NCBI GenBank assembly: GCA_022709365.1 | Contig: JAKLIY010000002.1 | Span: forward strand, 62,001 to 126,000 | DNA from: Pseudomonadota bacterium | GTDB lineage: Bacteria; Pseudomonadota; Gammaproteobacteria; Competibacterales; Competibacteraceae | Length of the DNA stretch: 64,000 bases | Reading direction: 5' to 3' | Part shown: in pieces, positions 17,675-26,159 of the stretch | Position numbering within the stretch: the stretch's first letter is position 1 | Layout of the letters: each line of letters opens with the position of its first letter | Notes under the pieces: generated by a model | What the model was told of the DNA's origin: nothing | The model's database searches: none | The model's input: the letters and a program-made list of their open reading frames with translations, nothing else | Translations under genes and position numbers: made by a program

Positions 17675-18871
17675 TTAACCTTTCACGCACACCACTTGCT
17701 TGAGGGTGTGCAGGATTTCGGTCAGGTCGCTCTGATTGGCCATGACAGCATCGATGTCCTTGTAGGCGCCGGGAATTTCATCGACTACGCCCCGGTCTTT
17801 CCGGCAGATGACACCGGCGGTCTGTTTCGCCAGATCGGCCTCGGTGAACTGCTTTTCGGCGGCGGTGCGGCTCATCCGGCGACCGGCTCCATGGGCGCTG
17901 GAACAGAAGCTTTCGGGATTGCCCTTGCCGCGCACGATGTAGCTGCGAGTACCCATGCTGCCGGGGACAATGCCCCAATCACCTTCGCAGGCGCGGATGG
18001 CACCTTTGCGGGTGACCCAGACGTTTGCGCCATAGTGGTGTTCCTTAGCCACATAGTTGTGGTGGCAGTTCACCACTTCGGTCGTGACGGTAAAGGGCGG
18101 CAAGCGCCGGGTTAAGGCGGCGAGCACCAAGTCCAGCATCGACTGGCGGTTCTGCATCGCGTAGTCCTGCGCCCACTGCACGGCTTCCACGTAATCGTCA
18201 AAGTGTTCAGAACCTTCCGGGAAGTAGGCGAGATCACGGTCCGGCAAGTGAATCATCCAGCGCTCCATGTCCTGACGGGCCAGTTGGATGAAGTAATCAG
18301 CCATGGCATTGCCGATGCCCCGACTGCCGGAGTGCAGCATCACCCAGACCTGATCGGCTTCATCCAGGCAGACTTCGATGAAGTGGTTCCCTCCGCCCAG
18401 AGTGCCCATCTGGTTCATCCATTTGGAGAATTTGCCGAATGCCTTGAGGAGTGCCGGGTGTCGGTCGGTCAGCGCCTTCAACCCCGGTTCAAAGGGTCGA
18501 GCGGCGTTTACCAGGACCCGGTCGCTGGGATGCTGGCCCCGGCCCACAGGGACATCGCGGGTGATCTGGTCAAAGACCTGTTTCAAGTTTTTTTCGTCGA
18601 GGTCGTTAGCGGTGAGCGACAGCCGGGCGGCGACCATGCCGCAGCCGATATCGACGCCTACGGCAGCGGGAATGATGGCCTTGTGGGTGGCAATGACCGA
18701 GCCAATGGTCGCGCCGATCCCCAGATGTACATCCGGCATCGCTGCAACGTGGTGATGGATGAACGGCAAACTGGCGATGTTGGTCAGTTGCTGCTTCGAG
18801 CGCTCATCAATGTCGTCGGTCCAGATCTTGACCGGGACGCGCTGGTGGGTGAGAACCTGTTGAATCGGCAT
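17675..18871 (-). CDS. rtcB: RNA-splicing ligase RtcB
   Basis: A 398-residue Mn2+/GTP-dependent RNA ligase joining 2',3'-cyclic phosphate or 3'-phosphate ends to 5'-OH ends. Metal-binding and active-site motifs are intact: MPDVHLGIGATIG, GVDIGCGMVAARL (Cys ligand), GTLGGGNHFIEV (His), MLHSGSRGIGN, and HGAGRRMSR containing the His that is guanylylated. The short length fits the bacterial RtcB2-like group. ATG 18871 has GAGGAA upstream. rtcA is not adjacent. With rsr and the Y RNAs 6 kb away on the same strand, the window holds the main parts of the rsr-yrl-rtcB RNA-repair module, but not in one operon. Confidence 0.95.
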   Translation of the reverse strand: MPIQQVLTHQRVPVKIWTDDIDERSKQQLTNIASLPFIHHHVAAMPDVHLGIGATIGSVIATHKAIIPAAVGVDIGCGMVAARLSLTANDLDEKNLKQVFDQITRDVPVGRGQHPSDRVLVNAARPFEPGLKALTDRHPALLKAFGKFSKWMNQMGTLGGGNHFIEVCLDEADQVWVMLHSGSRGIGNAMADYFIQLARQDMERWMIHLPDRDLAYFPEGSEHFDDYVEAVQWAQDYAMQNRQSMLDLVLAALTRRLPPFTVTTEVVNCHHNYVAKEHHYGANVWVTRKGAIRACEGDWGIVPGSMGTRSYIVRGKGNPESFCSSAHGAGRRMSRTAAEKQFTEADLAKQTAGVICRKDRGVVDEIPGAYKDIDAVMANQSDLTEILHTLKQVVCVKG

Positions 18872-19005
18872 AGCTATTCCTCTTCCCTCAACTCGCAGAA
18901 GGGCCTAATGATGTTAACCAACGTGAAAGTCAAGAGGTTAGGCCATTGCTTATAAGTTAAGGATTTTGAGAGACTGTAAAAAATATAACATATTGATTAA
19001 TATAA

Positions 19006-19100
19006 GTAACCCCCCGACTTTGCCGGAGGACTCCCAAAGGTTTGACCGTTCCGTCGGTCGGTTTTTGCCGCGCAGCGCAACCGGCGCTGATTAGCGTTAC
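19006..19100. other. Structured intergenic element, possible leader RNA or terminator
   Basis: The 488 bp between rtcB and the next gene contain this element. GTAAC (19006-19010) can pair with GTTAC (19096-19100). Inside are CTTTG..CAAAG with an inner GGAG/CTCC pairing, GACCG-CGGTC (19044-19059) followed on the plus strand by GTTTTTG, and AGCGC..GCGCT. The fold can be drawn on either strand; on the minus strand it would lie in the rtcB leader, on the plus strand the middle hairpin resembles a terminator. I do not recognise a known RNA family. Confidence 0.35.
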
Positions 19101-19183
19101 AGGACAGAGATACTTCAAGGATTTTACTTTTCTGGATAAAGCAATGCGATGTATAACTATACGGGCCATTGGAGAAGTCCTTA

Positions 19184-19211
19184 TTGAATTTATGTATTTT
19201 TGTGCTACACT
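19184..19211 (+). promoter_or_regulatory. Sigma-70-type promoter
   Basis: TTGAAT (19184-19189) and TACACT (19206-19211) are separated by 16 bp, and TGC directly before the second box gives an extended -10. It lies in an AT-rich stretch about 150 bp upstream of the small gene at 19360. Confidence 0.5.
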
Positions 19212-19244
19212 TTGTTTTGGGAATGCGCTCATACAGGGAAACGC

Positions 19245-19373
19245 ATGGGCATTCCAAAAAGGGAGCTACAGAACGCATTGAATAGGGAAATGAACCGCGC
19301 TCTGGTCATTCGGCCATGGATGAACCGAGTAGGGGGCTTTCAGCAACTGGAGGTGTGCCATGTTAACTTATGA
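19245..19373 (+). CDS. Possible 42-residue small ORF
   Basis: An ATG at 19245 with CAGGGAAA just upstream opens a 42-codon frame (MGIPKRELQNALNREMNR...) that ends 13 bp inside the following gene. It starts about 33 bp after a good promoter. The predicted peptide is amphipathic and basic. It may be a leader peptide coupled to the next gene, or chance. No family is recognised. Confidence 0.25.
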   Translation: MGIPKRELQNALNREMNRALVIRPWMNRVGGFQQLEVCHVNL

Positions 19374-19632
19374 TGATTGCGTCGGTCTGACCGACTTGGA
19401 AGAAGACGAAATCGAAGCCATTGCCCAGCACGAGCATGTGCCGGAAATTATCGCTGCTGAACTGGGTTGCTGCCTGGTTCACGATCCCGCAGGGATTCCG
19501 CGTATCGAGCAGATCATCCGCGACGATATCAAAGATGCTCGCCTGCATGGCCATCCGCAAGAAGCGGCTCACTGGCGACAAGTTCTTGATCACTTCAGCG
19601 CTAACCATCCTCTGTTTCAGGAAGCGGCATAA
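19360..19632 (+). CDS. Conserved hypothetical protein, 90 residues
   Basis: A small acidic, soluble protein (TDLEEDEIEAIAQHEHVPEIIAAELG at the N-terminus, HGHPQEAAHWRQVLDHFSANHP near the C-terminus). A very good ribosome site, GGAGGTG, lies six bases before ATG 19360, and an extended -10 promoter lies at 19184-19211, so it is probably well expressed. No domain or signal peptide is seen and I cannot assign a function. Confidence 0.65.
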   Translation: MLTYDDCVGLTDLEEDEIEAIAQHEHVPEIIAAELGCCLVHDPAGIPRIEQIIRDDIKDARLHGHPQEAAHWRQVLDHFSANHPLFQEAA

Positions 19633-19710
19633 TCCAAGCCCATCTTTCTGAAAACTTATCAAATCACAGGGTTTTCGCCCTGACTGTTGTATTTTAAACG
19701 TATGCGTTTA

Positions 19711-19799
19711 CCCCCTCCCACGTTGGGGAGGGGGGCGTCAGATAACCTACTGTTTTGTGAAACGCTCTCCCCCTTGTAGGGAGGGCTGGGGTGGGGGGT
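19711..19799. repeat. Composite G/C-tract palindromic repeat, copy A
   Basis: Two G/C-tract palindromes (CCCCCTCCCACG..GGGGAGGGGG and CTCTCCCCCTTGTAGGGAGGG..GGGGTGGGG) are joined by about 33 bp containing TGTTTTGTGAAACG. A second copy with the same layout is at 32192-32296. This is an interspersed repeat of the kind often seen between genes in environmental proteobacteria. A further hairpin CTCCCTTC..GAAGGGAG follows at about 19832-19868. Confidence 0.7.
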
Positions 19800-19920
19800 C
19801 TGAACGACTACCTTTAAACTATTCGAACATCGCTCCCTTCACCCTCTCCCCAAAGGGCGAAGGGAGTTTTAATATGGCTTGAAAACCTGCCCGTTGCCCA
19901 TCCACTGGAGTCGTCTTGCC

Positions 19921-22206
19921 ATGGCTGATAAAACAACCACCCGTTTTCTTCGACTGATCACGGGATTCTGGATGGTGTTACTGACGCCGATGCCCTCAAC
20001 CGTGTTAGCCGCAGAAACAGCACTGGATCGCTATGTGGCCCGACCTGACCCGAACTACACCTTCACCGAGCGCAGTTCCAAGCGCGGCGTCGGTTATACC
20101 GCCTATTTTCTGGCGATGACCTCCCAGCAATGGCGCTCCGCCAGCGAAGTGGATCGACCCATCTGGACGCATGAAGTGATCCTGGTCATTCCGCAGTTCG
20201 GGCTGGATGACACCGACACGGCAGTGCTGCTGATTGATGGCGGCGACAATGACAATGCTCCTGCGGATGACGTAGAACCCATCGTTGGAGCGTTAGCGGT
20301 CGCCAGAGGGGCAGTGACCGCTATCGTTCGGCAGGTGCCGAACCAGCCGCTGTTTTTCGCGGACGAGGCCGGGGTCGCCCGCGAGGAAGACGCTATCCTG
20401 GCTTATAGTCTCGATAAGGCGCTGGATACCGGCGATATGGAATGGGCGGTACACTTGGCGATGACCAAGGCGGCGGTTCGCGCCATGGACACCGTGCAGA
20501 CTTTCGCCGCCAGCAAGGGCAAAACGGTCAAGGATTTCCTGGTATTGGGCGGCTCCAAGCGCGGCTGGACCACCTGGCTGACCGCCGCTGTCGATCCGCG
20601 CGTCAGCGCTATCGTTCCGGCTTCCATCGATATGCTGAATCTCGGCCAGCAATTCATTCATCACTGGGAAGCCTACGGGTTTTACGCGCCGGCGCTGAAC
20701 GATTACGCCGCATTTGATCTGCCCTGCCGGGTCCAGACGCCGGAAGGTCGGGCATTGTTACAGGTCGTCGATCCCTATGCCTACCGCGACCGCTATACGA
20801 TGCCTAAACTGATTCTTAACGCGACCGGCGATCAGTTTTTTATCTCAGATTCCTCGCGCTTCTATTACGACGGCCTGCCCGGCCCCAAATGGTTGCGCTA
20901 TACCCCGAATACCGATCATAAACAGAACGAGAGTGTGATCTTCGCCGGGCTATCGTGGATAGACGACATGCTCGATAACAAGATCAGCCCCCAGATTACC
21001 TGGGCGCTGGAAGGGGAGGGAACTCTGCGGATTTCCGCCACGTCCACGCCCAAGGAAGTCAAACTCTGGCAAGCGACCAACCCCAGCGCCCGGGATTTCC
21101 GCCTGGAAGAGATAGGCCCCGTCTGGACCAGTCAGATCCTGACCCGGGCGGCGGATGGAACTTACTCCGGGACAGTTCAGCACCCCGCGACCGGCTGGAC
21201 GGCGTTTCTGGTCGAAGCTACCTTCGAAGTCGCTGGCCCCGAGCTGCTCAACCCGGACCAGGTTTATACCACGGGCGTACAAGTGATCCCGGATACCCTG
21301 CCGTTTGCCGGAACCGCTTGCGGCGGTCTGCAGCGGGCTAATCTGGAGAGTCCGCAGCAAAGCTCCTTTGAAAGCGGCATCGGCCTGATCCGGGGCTGGG
21401 TCTGCAACGCCAACACGGTTGAGGTGCAAATTAACGACGGCGCACGGCGTAAGGTCGCTTATGGCACGACCCGGACCGACACTGTGGAAGTCTGCGGCGA
21501 TGACGATAACGGCTTTGGCTACACGTTCAACTGGAACGCACTGGGCACGGGCAGCCATCGGTTGCGGGCTTTTGCTGATGGCGCGGAATTCGCCAATGTC
21601 ACTTTCAACGTGACGACGCTGGGTGTGGATTATTTGCGGGGCGCCAATGGTGAATATACTCTGCCGAATTTTCCACAGACCGGACAGAGAGTGACGGTGC
21701 GTTGGGCGGAGCCGCATCAGAATTTCGTGATCGCCGCCCGTCAGAATCCAGCCAGTATTCTATCCAGCGCTGCTGCTCCGTTGGCGGCATCCCTTGCTTA
21801 TCTGGAAAGTCCGCAGCAGGATTCCTTTGAGAGCGGCATTGGCTTGATCCGGGGTTGGGTGTGTCAGGCCCAATCGGTTGAGATCCAGATTAACGATGAA
21901 CCGCGCCGCACGGTGGCTTATGGCACGACCCGGACAGATACCTTGGACGTTTGCGGCGACGACAATAATGGCTTCGGCTACACATTCAACTGGAACGCGC
22001 TGGGAACGGGAACTCACCGGTTGCGGGCTTTTGCGGATGGCGCGGAATTCGCCAACGTCGCTTTCAACGTGACGACGCTCGGCGTGGATTACCTGCAGGG
22101 CGCCAGCGGTGAATATACCCTGCCGAATTTTCCGCAGGTTGGGCAAAGTGTGACCGTCCGTTGGGCGGAGCCGCATCAAAATTTCGTGATCATCAATCAC
22201 CAGTAA
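19921..22206 (+). CDS. PhoPQ-activated pathogenicity-related (PqaA-like) secreted protein with two C-terminal repeats
   Basis: A 761-residue protein. ATG 19921 (GGAG eleven bases upstream) gives a clean signal peptide ending near STVLAAE; the TTG 42 bp upstream does not improve it. Residues about 30-460 match the PqaA family, an alpha/beta-hydrolase-like fold: LLIDGGDNDNAP, VLGGSKRGWTTWLTAAVDPRV (nucleophile-elbow-like GGSKRG), and LILNATGDQFFISDSSRFYYDGLPG. The remainder consists of two copies of a beta-rich module of about 130 residues (LESPQQ..SFESGIGLIRGWVC...PNFPQ.GQ.VTVRWAEPHQNFVI), nearly identical over nt 21341-21730 and 21800-22195. Each has a conserved Cys pair (WVC and VCGDD). The role of the module is unknown; secretion to periplasm or outside is likely. 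Confidence 0.8.
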   Translation: MADKTTTRFLRLITGFWMVLLTPMPSTVLAAETALDRYVARPDPNYTFTERSSKRGVGYTAYFLAMTSQQWRSASEVDRPIWTHEVILVIPQFGLDDTDTAVLLIDGGDNDNAPADDVEPIVGALAVARGAVTAIVRQVPNQPLFFADEAGVAREEDAILAYSLDKALDTGDMEWAVHLAMTKAAVRAMDTVQTFAASKGKTVKDFLVLGGSKRGWTTWLTAAVDPRVSAIVPASIDMLNLGQQFIHHWEAYGFYAPALNDYAAFDLPCRVQTPEGRALLQVVDPYAYRDRYTMPKLILNATGDQFFISDSSRFYYDGLPGPKWLRYTPNTDHKQNESVIFAGLSWIDDMLDNKISPQITWALEGEGTLRISATSTPKEVKLWQATNPSARDFRLEEIGPVWTSQILTRAADGTYSGTVQHPATGWTAFLVEATFEVAGPELLNPDQVYTTGVQVIPDTLPFAGTACGGLQRANLESPQQSSFESGIGLIRGWVCNANTVEVQINDGARRKVAYGTTRTDTVEVCGDDDNGFGYTFNWNALGTGSHRLRAFADGAEFANVTFNVTTLGVDYLRGANGEYTLPNFPQTGQRVTVRWAEPHQNFVIAARQNPASILSSAAAPLAASLAYLESPQQDSFESGIGLIRGWVCQAQSVEIQINDEPRRTVAYGTTRTDTLDVCGDDNNGFGYTFNWNALGTGTHRLRAFADGAEFANVAFNVTTLGVDYLQGASGEYTLPNFPQVGQSVTVRWAEPHQNFVIINHQ

Positions 22207-22230
22207 TGGCGAACAGAAGGAGAGGTAATT

Positions 22231-22506
22231 ATGAGAAATTGCGGATTCTTAGCCGTTGGATTGGCGTTAGCCATGGCATCGGGTTGCGCTACACAGGACG
22301 TCACCAGCAGCGAACCTCTATTGCCGAGCATAACGGCAGAATTGAGTTTGGGGGCATCTGCGGATTCCATTCTTTCGAAGTATGGAAAGCCTTTGTATAA
22401 AAAAGGACGGATGGACTCGGATGGAAAAAAGCTTGAAGACTGGTTCTATGCAGATTCAATTCTTTCCTTTAAAGACGGGAGCTTGAATGCTTTCAAGCCG
22501 AAATGA
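22231..22506 (+). CDS. Small lipoprotein
   Basis: A 91-residue protein with a lipoprotein signal (MRNCGFLAVGLALAMASGC, Cys at residue 19) and a short mature domain (LGASADSILSKYGKPLYKKGRMDSDGKKLEDWFYADSILSFKDG) resembling SmpA/OmlA-like or BamE-like folds, where a strand with WFY and a FKDG turn recurs. GGAGAGG lies eight bases before the ATG. It overlaps the large kinase gene by 20 bp and could be its periplasmic partner. Confidence 0.7.
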   Translation: MRNCGFLAVGLALAMASGCATQDVTSSEPLLPSITAELSLGASADSILSKYGKPLYKKGRMDSDGKKLEDWFYADSILSFKDGSLNAFKPK

Positions 22507-25500
22507 TGGGCGCATTGGCTTCTACAGCCGAACTTGGACGGCGGTTTTCATCCTAGCTACTTTGCTGTTATTGGCTGGGGGTTATGGATATTACCGTGGT
22601 GAAGCCGAGCGCATCCGCCAAGCGAAATACCACGATATCGCTGCTGTTGGTGCACTGAAAGTTGATCAGATTCAGCGATGGCGGCAGGAGCATCTGGCCA
22701 ATGCTCGCAAGGTAGTGAACAGCCCGTTCCTCCGGCGAGCGCTCGAAGCATGGCGACTGGATCCCGATAACCCTGGTTTACAGGCAGACTGGCGGAAACG
22801 CTTGCAGCTTGAGCAGGAAGCGTATGACTATGCCAACGTCCTGTTGCTTGATCTGGCGGGTAACCTCCTGCTCGCCGCCCAGGAGGTCAATGATCCCATT
22901 CACCCGGTGACGCAACAAGCCGTCGCGACAGCCCTCGCCAACCGCGAGGTCGTCCTCTCTGACTTCTACCGTGCTCCTAACCTCTCGGTCTACCTGGACA
23001 CCGTGGCGCCAATAGTCGATGCCGAGGGGCGTCCGCTGGCTATGTTCGTTCTGCGCAGTGCTGCGAAATCCTACCTGTATCCCCTCATCCAGTCCTGGCC
23101 CACGCCCAGTTACAGCGCCGAGACGCTTCTGGTTCGTCGGGAGGGAGAAGAGGTCGTATTTCTGAACGAGTTGCGCCACCAGGCCAACACCGCCCTATCC
23201 CGGCGCGCCCCGCTGACCCAGAGCGATCTTCCAGCGGCGCGGGCGGCGCTCGGCCAACAAGGCCAGTTTCAAGGCCATGATTACCGCAACGTTGATGTGC
23301 TGGCCGACTTGCGCCCGGTTCCCGGTTCGTCCTGGTTTCTGGTGACCAAGGTGGATACCGATGAGATCCTGGCTGAGGCGCGCTACCGCGCCAGGATGAT
23401 TACCCTGTTAGTGCTGATGGGCATCCTGCTCGCTGCAGCGGCAACCGCCATCGTCTATCGACGGCGGCAGATCGGTCTCTATCGCGATTTGTACCTGATG
23501 GGGCAGAGGCAGCGGGAGGCCCAGGAAGAATTCCGCACCACCCTTTACAGCATCGGCGACGCGGTCATCACCACCGATCCCGAGGGTCGGATCCGACAAA
23601 TGAACCCGGTGGCGGAACAGCTCACCGGCTGGCCAGAAACCGAGGCTCAGGGTCAACTCCTCGACGACGTCTTCCACATCGTTAACGAGGAAACCCACGC
23701 GGTGGTCGAAAACCCGGCCCAGCGCGTGCTGCGCGAGGGGACAGTGGTGGGGCTGGCCAACCATACCCTGCTGATCGCCCGGGATGGGACCGAACGACCT
23801 ATCACGGACAGCGGCGCGCCCATCTGTGATGAGAACGGCGCTATGACTGGCGTAGTGCTCGTGTTCCGTGATCAGATCGAGGAACGTGCGACGGAGCAGG
23901 AGATTCGGCGCAATGAGGCGCGGCTGCGCAGTCTGGCGAGCATTCTGCAATACCCCACCGATTCGGTGCAGGATTTTCTCGACTACGCGCTGAATGAAGC
24001 TATCCAACTGACCGGCAGCAAGATCGGCTATCTCTATCGCTACTATGAGGATCGTCAGGAGTTCGTGTTGAATTCCTGGTCCAGGGAAGTAATGCAGGAA
24101 TGCGCTATCCGCAATCCGCAAACCTGCTATGAGCTGAACAAGACCGGACTCTGGGGCGAGGCGGTTCGGCAGCGTGGGCCGATTCTGGTCAATGACTTTA
24201 CCGCAGCCCATCCCCTCAAGAAGGGTTATCCGGAGGGTCATGCCGAACTCCTGAAGTATCTGACCGTGCCGGTCTTCAGTGGGGGGCAAATCGTCGGTGT
24301 GGTCGGAGTCGCCAACAAGGAAACCGACTACCACGAAACCGATATTCTCCAGCTCACCTTACTCATGGAGGCCGTGTGGAAAGTCGTGGAGCAACGGCAA
24401 GCGCAGGATAAGGAACGCCAGGCCGTGCATTCATTGCGCATGCTCAGCCACTGCAACAAGGTTATTGCCCTGGCCGAAGAGGCTCTTGGGCTGATGCAGG
24501 AAATCTGCCGGATTCTGGTGACAGAAGGAGGATGGCGGCTGGCCTGGGTGGGCATAGCTGAGGGAGGGCCGGATAAGCGGGTGCGGCCGGTGGCCCAGGC
24601 CGGGATCGAGGAGGGCTATCTCGAAACAATTAAGGTTACCTGGGACGAGTCCCCGACCGGGCGCGGTCCCGCCGGCACGGCCATTCGCACCGGCCAGCCG
24701 GTGGTCTGCCAGAACCTGCTGACCGATCCCCACTTTGCGCCCTGGCGCGAGATGGCGATCCAACGTGGCTATGCCGCCGCCGTCGCGCTGCCACTGAGGA
24801 ATGAAACTGGCGTGTTCGGCGTGTTCACCCTCTACGCCGCGGAGCCGGACGCCGTGGCCCCGACCGAAGTGGATCTATTACGCCGACTGGCCGATAACCT
24901 GGCCTACGCTCTGCGTGTGCTGCAAATGAAAGCTGCTGGCGAACAGGCCGTGCGCAAACACGAGGCGCTTGAAGCTCAGCTTCATCAGGCTCAGAAGATG
25001 GAAGCCATCGGGCGGCTGGCGGGCGGCGTAGCGCATGACTTCAACAATATGCTGGCAGTGATCGCTGGCCATACCGAGCTGGCCCTGGAGCAGACGACAC
25101 CCGACAGCGCGCTGTACGCCGATCTGCTGGAGATTCAGAATGCCGCCCAGCGCTCCGCCGACCTGACCCGCCAGTTGCTGGCTTTTGCGCGCAAACAGAC
25201 AATTGCGCCCAAGATCCTTGACCTGAACGCCATCATCGCCGGAATGCTCAAGATGCTCAAACGGCTGATCGGCGAGGGCATCGACTTGCTGTGGAAGCCG
25301 GCTGATGATCTGACGCTGGTAAAAATGGATCCGGCCCAGATCGACCAGATTCTCGCCAACCTGGTGGTCAATGCCCGCGATGCGATCGCCGGCATTGGCA
25401 AAATCATCATCGAGACCGGCCAAGCGACGTTCGATGAAACTTATTGTGAAAATCGAGCCGATTGCGACCCCGGGGCGTATGTCCTGCTGGCTGTAAGCGA

Positions 25501-26131
25501 TACCGGGTGCGGCATGGACCAGGCCGTGTTAGCAAAGCTTTTCGATCCCTTTTTCACTACCAAACCGCCAGGACAGGGTACGGGCCTTGGCTTGGCCACG
25601 GTGTACGGTATTGTTAAGCAAAACAACGGAGTTATTTATGTCTACAGCGAACCTGGAGAAGGTACGACTTTCAAGATCTACCTGCCCCGGCATACTACAG
25701 AACGGGTCAATGTCAGCGTCGCCTCTCAGCCCGTCATAGCGCCGAGCGGGACCGAGACGGTGCTGCTGGTCGAGGACGAAGAGGTGCTGCTCAAACTCAG
25801 CGCCCGGATGCTCGACCAGATGGGCTACATGGTACTCGCCGCCGGCAGTCCGAACCAGGCGCTACAACTGGCTGAGGGGTATGCTGATCCCATCCATTTA
25901 TTGCTGACCGATGTGATCATGCCGGAAATGAGCGGCCGCGACCTCTGGCAACGACTCAGCGCCCTGCGTCCGGATATGAAGTGTCTGTTTATGTCTGGCT
26001 ATACCGCCAACCTCATCGCCCATCACGGCGTCCTCGACAAAGACGTTCATTTCCTGCAAAAGCCGTTTTCCCGGGAAGAACTGGCTACGAAACTCCGTAA
26101 GGCACTCTCTGCAAGCGAGGTAGCGCGATAG
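22487..26131 (+). CDS. Hybrid sensor histidine kinase (dCache-like, PAS, two GAF, HisKA/HATPase, REC)
   Basis: A 1214-residue membrane sensor. Transmembrane helix about 16-36; large periplasmic sensing region about 40-300; second helix about 306-326; PAS domain from about 348 (LYSIGDAVITTDPEGRIRQMNPVAEQLTGWPE); GAF from about 495 (DYALNEAIQLTGSKIGYLYR); second GAF from about 665. The kinase core has the phospho-acceptor His in GGVAHDFNNMLA (about 850), N-box NLVVNARDAI, and GTGLGLATVYGIVKQ. The receiver domain from about 1090 has LLTDVIMPEMSG (Asp about 1141) and KPFS. The HDFNN type core is usual for large hybrid kinases. No separate response regulator is adjacent, so the output partner is unknown. 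The start overlaps the small lipoprotein gene. Confidence 0.9.
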   Translation: MLSSRNDGRIGFYSRTWTAVFILATLLLLAGGYGYYRGEAERIRQAKYHDIAAVGALKVDQIQRWRQEHLANARKVVNSPFLRRALEAWRLDPDNPGLQADWRKRLQLEQEAYDYANVLLLDLAGNLLLAAQEVNDPIHPVTQQAVATALANREVVLSDFYRAPNLSVYLDTVAPIVDAEGRPLAMFVLRSAAKSYLYPLIQSWPTPSYSAETLLVRREGEEVVFLNELRHQANTALSRRAPLTQSDLPAARAALGQQGQFQGHDYRNVDVLADLRPVPGSSWFLVTKVDTDEILAEARYRARMITLLVLMGILLAAAATAIVYRRRQIGLYRDLYLMGQRQREAQEEFRTTLYSIGDAVITTDPEGRIRQMNPVAEQLTGWPETEAQGQLLDDVFHIVNEETHAVVENPAQRVLREGTVVGLANHTLLIARDGTERPITDSGAPICDENGAMTGVVLVFRDQIEERATEQEIRRNEARLRSLASILQYPTDSVQDFLDYALNEAIQLTGSKIGYLYRYYEDRQEFVLNSWSREVMQECAIRNPQTCYELNKTGLWGEAVRQRGPILVNDFTAAHPLKKGYPEGHAELLKYLTVPVFSGGQIVGVVGVANKETDYHETDILQLTLLMEAVWKVVEQRQAQDKERQAVHSLRMLSHCNKVIALAEEALGLMQEICRILVTEGGWRLAWVGIAEGGPDKRVRPVAQAGIEEGYLETIKVTWDESPTGRGPAGTAIRTGQPVVCQNLLTDPHFAPWREMAIQRGYAAAVALPLRNETGVFGVFTLYAAEPDAVAPTEVDLLRRLADNLAYALRVLQMKAAGEQAVRKHEALEAQLHQAQKMEAIGRLAGGVAHDFNNMLAVIAGHTELALEQTTPDSALYADLLEIQNAAQRSADLTRQLLAFARKQTIAPKILDLNAIIAGMLKMLKRLIGEGIDLLWKPADDLTLVKMDPAQIDQILANLVVNARDAIAGIGKIIIETGQATFDETYCENRADCDPGAYVLLAVSDTGCGMDQAVLAKLFDPFFTTKPPGQGTGLGLATVYGIVKQNNGVIYVYSEPGEGTTFKIYLPRHTTERVNVSVASQPVIAPSGTETVLLVEDEEVLLKLSARMLDQMGYMVLAAGSPNQALQLAEGYADPIHLLLTDVIMPEMSGRDLWQRLSALRPDMKCLFMSGYTANLIAHHGVLDKDVHFLQKPFSREELATKLRKALSASEVAR

Positions 26132-26159
26132 CGGTTTTGCCCGGCTATCTGCTACTCGC

